From the NCBI GenBank assembly GCA_023458035.1, contig JAEXAX010000022.1, positions 1-23,772 on the forward strand: a stretch of DNA of 23,772 nt. Direction: 5' to 3'. Made by a program: the position numbers and the translations under genes. Source of the DNA: Bacillota bacterium (GTDB lineage: Bacteria; Bacillota; Clostridia; Lachnospirales; Lachnospiraceae). The notes under the pieces are model-generated. The model was given only the letters and a program-made list of their open reading frames with translations, did not search any database and was not told the origin of the DNA. Below, one piece after another: positions 21,229 through 23,772 of the stretch. Numbering within the stretch: the first letter of the stretch is position 1; each line of letters begins with the position of its first letter.

Positions 21229-22182
21229 ATGCGATTTATTAAGGAACTGCGAGAGGGAGATCGGGTCAGCGAGGTTTATTTATGCAAGTCATACCTGACA
21301 CTGACGGCTAAGAACGGAAACAGCTACGGATCAGTGGTGTTACAGGACAAGACCGGCACCATAGACGGAAAGATCTGGAAGCCGGCCAATCCGGGGATCG
21401 ATGATTTCGCTTCCATGGACTATGTTTGTATTACAGCCGATGTCAAGAGCTTTCAGGGCGCTCTGCAGCTTGATATCTCGCGGGTCCGCCGGGTCGATTC
21501 GGCGGACTACAAGGTGGCAGATTACCTGCCGGCCTCCCGTTATGATGCCGATGAGATGTTTCGTGAATTTACAGCCATTTTGGACACCGTCAAGGAGGCA
21601 CACCTGAGAGCCTTGCTGCGTCGCTTTTTTGTTGAGGATACGGAGTTTGTTCGCCGCTTTCGTCTGCATTCAGCGGCCAAGGCCGTACACCATGGCTTTG
21701 TCAGTGGACTGCTGGAGCACACCTTAAGTATCATCAAATTATGTGATTTTTATTGTCTGCGCTATCCGATCCTGAACCGTGATCTGCTGCTCACCGCTGC
21801 CGCCTTCCATGACTGTGGCAAGGTCTATGAGCTGTCCTGCTTTCCGGAGAATGATTACACGGATGACGGCCAGTTGCTCGGCCATATTATGATCGGCTAT
21901 GAGAAGCTGAGTCAGGCCATCAGTGAGATACCGGATTTTCCAGCCAAGCTGGCGACAGAGCTGAAGCATTGCATCCTGGCTCATCACGGGGAACTGGAAT
22001 ATGGCTCGCCGAAAAAACCGGCTCTGATCGAGGCGCTGGCGCTTAGTATGGCGGATAATACGGATGCCAAGCTGGAGGCTATGACGGAGCTCTTGGAGAG
22101 CGCGCCGGATGGCAGCTGGCTTGGATTTCAGCGACTTTTCGACAGCAATGTCCGCCGCACCTCCGGAGCAACGGAGAGATAA
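21229..22182 (+). CDS. yhaM: YhaM-type 3'-5' exoribonuclease (OB-fold plus HD domain)
   Basis: 317 residues. An N-terminal OB-fold nucleic-acid-binding domain (about 10-90, with YGSVVLQDKTGTIDGKIW) leads to an HD phosphohydrolase domain. The metal ligands are His164 (LLEHTL), His194/Asp195 (FHDCGK), His252/His253 (AHHGELE) and Asp276 (MADNTD). The family degrades single-stranded RNA and in Bacillus also DNA 3' ends, in the cytosol. It is divergent from mutS2 with its own promoter and GAAGGGGA ribosome site. The downstream rlmD-like gene is 111 bases away and may be read through. Confidence 0.94.
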   Translation: MRFIKELREGDRVSEVYLCKSYLTLTAKNGNSYGSVVLQDKTGTIDGKIWKPANPGIDDFASMDYVCITADVKSFQGALQLDISRVRRVDSADYKVADYLPASRYDADEMFREFTAILDTVKEAHLRALLRRFFVEDTEFVRRFRLHSAAKAVHHGFVSGLLEHTLSIIKLCDFYCLRYPILNRDLLLTAAAFHDCGKVYELSCFPENDYTDDGQLLGHIMIGYEKLSQAISEIPDFPAKLATELKHCILAHHGELEYGSPKKPALIEALALSMADNTDAKLEAMTELLESAPDGSWLGFQRLFDSNVRRTSGATER

Positions 22183-22259
22183 GAGCGAAGCGGCCGGCTT
22201 GCCAAATCAGATGACCTGACCGGTGCCGCGACGGATGGAAGTGTACAAAATAGAATGTT

Positions 22260-22279
22260 TTTATGTAAGTTTATGTAAG
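22260..22279 (+). repeat. Perfect tandem 10-bp repeat in the rlmD leader
   Basis: TTTATGTAAG occurs twice back to back, ending just before the GAAGGAAG ribosome site of the rlmD-type gene. No protein or function is assigned. Confidence 0.6.
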
Positions 22280-22293
22280 AAGGAAGTGACGAG

Positions 22294-23694
22294 ATGTTTG
22301 CCAAGAATGATCTGGTCCGGCTTCACATCACAGATATGGGAATAGGAAAAGAGGGAATCGGGAAGGTGGACTCTTTTCCTATTTTTGTCAAGGATGCTTT
22401 ACCGGGCGATTATATAGAAGCGAAAATCATTAAGGCCAAAAAGCAATATGCCTACGGTCGTCTGGAACGGATCCTGATGCCCTCATCAGATCGCATCGAA
22501 CCGCTCTGCCCGGTGCACCGGGCCTGTGGCGGCTGTCAGATTGCGGCTCTGGATTATCGGGCCGCTCTACGCTTCAAGGAGGAGCGGGTTAAGCAGCAGT
22601 TGAGTCGGCTGGGGGGGCTTTCGTCTGAGCGATTAGCAGCCTGCATGGAACCAATTATCGGTATGGAGGAACCCTATCATTACCGAAATAAGGCTCAGTT
22701 TCCAGTCGGTCGGGATGCGGATGGCCGGCTGCTATCCGGCTTTTATGCCGCTCACAGTCATCGCATCATTCAGCATGAGGACTGTGCCATCGGTCAACCG
22801 CAGGCGGATGACATCCGCCGCCGGGTTTTGGATTTTATGCAGCGCGAGGGATTGACGGCCTATGATGAGCAGACCGGTCGCGGCCTGGTTCGCCATATCT
22901 TTGTACGTATCGGTCATGTTAGTGGTCAGGTGATGATCTGTCTGATCATCAATGAGGAGCCTAAGCGGAGTCGGCCCTGGGAGGCCGCCCTGGTGCGCGA
23001 GCTGACCGAAACGAAGCCGGTGGCTTCATTGGCCAGTCTTTGCCTGAATTTTCAACGGGAAGCAAATAACGTGATCCTGGGCAGTGAGACCCGCTGCCTA
23101 TGGGGAAAGCCTTATATCGAGGACAGTCTGCTGGGGCTGCATTTTCATATTTCGGTAAACTCCTTTTATCAAGTGAACTCCGTTCAGACGGAGAAGCTGT
23201 ATCAGACGGCCCTTGACTATGCAGCCTTAACGGCCGAGGATGTGGTTTGGGATATTTACTGCGGTATCGGCACCATTTCGCTGTGCGCCGCCCGACAAGC
23301 CGGTCATGTTTACGGTGTGGAATATGTTGAGCGCGCCATATCGGACGCAAAGGAAAATGCCGCCAGAAATGGTTTAACGAATACTGATTTTTATGCCGGA
23401 GCCGCCGAAGAGGTGCTACCGCGGCTCTACGCCGAGGAAAATATCCGCGCTTCGGTGATGATCGTCGATCCGCCAAGAAAGGGCTGCGCTCCGGAGGTGC
23501 TGAAAACCATCGCCCAAATGGCGCCGAAGCGCCTGGTTTATGTCAGCTGCGATGTGGCTACCCTGGCGCGTGATGTGAAGCGTATGGAGGAGCTGGGCTA
23601 CCAACTGGAGAAGGTCAGGGCGGTGGACATGTTCCCGTGGACGGTGCATGTTGAGAGTGTCGTATTGATGACAAGAGTTGCACACACTAAGTAA
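22294..23694 (+). CDS. rlmD: 23S rRNA (uracil-C5)-methyltransferase, RlmD/RlmCD type
   Basis: 466 residues. An N-terminal TRAM domain (residues 1-60) is followed by iron-sulfur ligands Cys72, Cys78 and Cys81 in CPVHRACGGCQ, with a fourth in HEDCAIGQ. The SAM-binding core shows VWDIYCGIGTISL and VMIVDPPRKGC, and the catalytic cysteine is in YVSCDVATLARD. It methylates C5 of uridine in 23S rRNA (U1939 in Escherichia coli numbering; Gram-positive RlmCD also modifies U747). The choice between RlmD and RlmCD cannot be made here, and Gram-positive genomes often hold paralogues. AGAAGGAAG precedes ATG 22294. A strong terminator follows. Confidence 0.92.
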   Translation: MFAKNDLVRLHITDMGIGKEGIGKVDSFPIFVKDALPGDYIEAKIIKAKKQYAYGRLERILMPSSDRIEPLCPVHRACGGCQIAALDYRAALRFKEERVKQQLSRLGGLSSERLAACMEPIIGMEEPYHYRNKAQFPVGRDADGRLLSGFYAAHSHRIIQHEDCAIGQPQADDIRRRVLDFMQREGLTAYDEQTGRGLVRHIFVRIGHVSGQVMICLIINEEPKRSRPWEAALVRELTETKPVASLASLCLNFQREANNVILGSETRCLWGKPYIEDSLLGLHFHISVNSFYQVNSVQTEKLYQTALDYAALTAEDVVWDIYCGIGTISLCAARQAGHVYGVEYVERAISDAKENAARNGLTNTDFYAGAAEEVLPRLYAEENIRASVMIVDPPRKGCAPEVLKTIAQMAPKRLVYVSCDVATLARDVKRMEELGYQLEKVRAVDMFPWTVHVESVVLMTRVAHTK

Positions 23695-23711
23695 ATAAAG
23701 TGTAGAAATAA

Positions 23712-23772
23712 AAGGCTTATTCAACTGCTATCGTTAAAAGGTATAGGTGGGCTGGAATAAGCCTTGTTTTTT
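23712..23772 (+). terminator. Terminator at the right window edge
   Basis: An 11-bp perfect stem AAGGCTTATTC (23712-23722) with GAATAAGCCTT (23755-23765), then G and a T-run to the window end. The 32-base loop may contain a smaller helix (CTATC with GTATAG). Confidence 0.85.

Noticed and set aside
22183..22293. Terminator between yhaM and the rlmD gene
   Set aside because: CGGC...GCCG pairing is short and bulged, with no T-run.
1..23772. tRNA, rRNA, CRISPR array, insertion sequence or phage integrase
   Set aside because: I looked for tRNA-like cloverleaves, regularly spaced repeats, transposase motifs and integrase signatures and saw none.

Overview
This window looks like a chromosomal segment from a Gram-positive, Clostridia-like member of the Bacillota with moderate GC. 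The signs are a sortase-sorted Cna_B-type surface protein, strong AGGAGG-type ribosome binding sites, MutS2, a YhaM-type exoribonuclease, a VanW-family exported protein and a CcdA/TlpA thiol-redox operon. I cannot name a genus from sequence alone. No rRNA, tRNA, CRISPR array, insertion sequence or replication origin was seen.

Positions 1-1436 are the most accessory-looking part. They hold the 3' end of a large cell-wall-anchored adhesin-like protein and an AT-richer gene with three tandem CxCxC/CGC zinc-binding-like repeats followed by an AP2-like DNA-binding module. Positions 1603-5420 form a compact catabolic-looking module: a LacI-family regulator (minus strand) faces a DapA/NanA-superfamily lyase and an SLC11/Nramp-fold transporter (plus strand). 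The 392-base divergent intergenic region holds two good sigma-A promoters and four related operator-like inverted repeats. The transporter lacks all three canonical Nramp metal ligands (DPGN is GPGA, and the TM6 Met is Val). The lyase lacks the Thr pair and the Arg of true dihydrodipicolinate synthase. My inference is that the module imports and cleaves a small organic acid whose identity I cannot see. This is the best candidate in the window for an undescribed system.

Positions 5447-9480 hold three mostly unrelated units: a double zinc-ribbon membrane protein, a TrhA/hemolysin III (PAQR) membrane protein on the minus strand, and a stand-alone TrpB2-type tryptophan synthase beta chain with no trpA nearby. 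Positions 9497-11140 (minus strand) form a redox relay operon: small cytosolic thioredoxin-like protein, then CcdA, then an exported TlpA/ResA-like lipoprotein.

Positions 11247-16965 are a long plus-strand run: a B12-binding-type radical SAM protein (DUF4080 type), endonuclease III, a DEDDh exonuclease, NAD(P)HX epimerase, a 32-residue membrane miniprotein and a VanW-family protein, closed by a terminator. Next come a degenerate AIR-synthase-like protein overlapping trmL, then mutS2 (minus), yhaM (plus) and an rlmD-type 23S rRNA methyltransferase closed by a strong terminator at the window end. Apart from the accessory left end, most of this right-hand part is DNA/RNA maintenance housekeeping.
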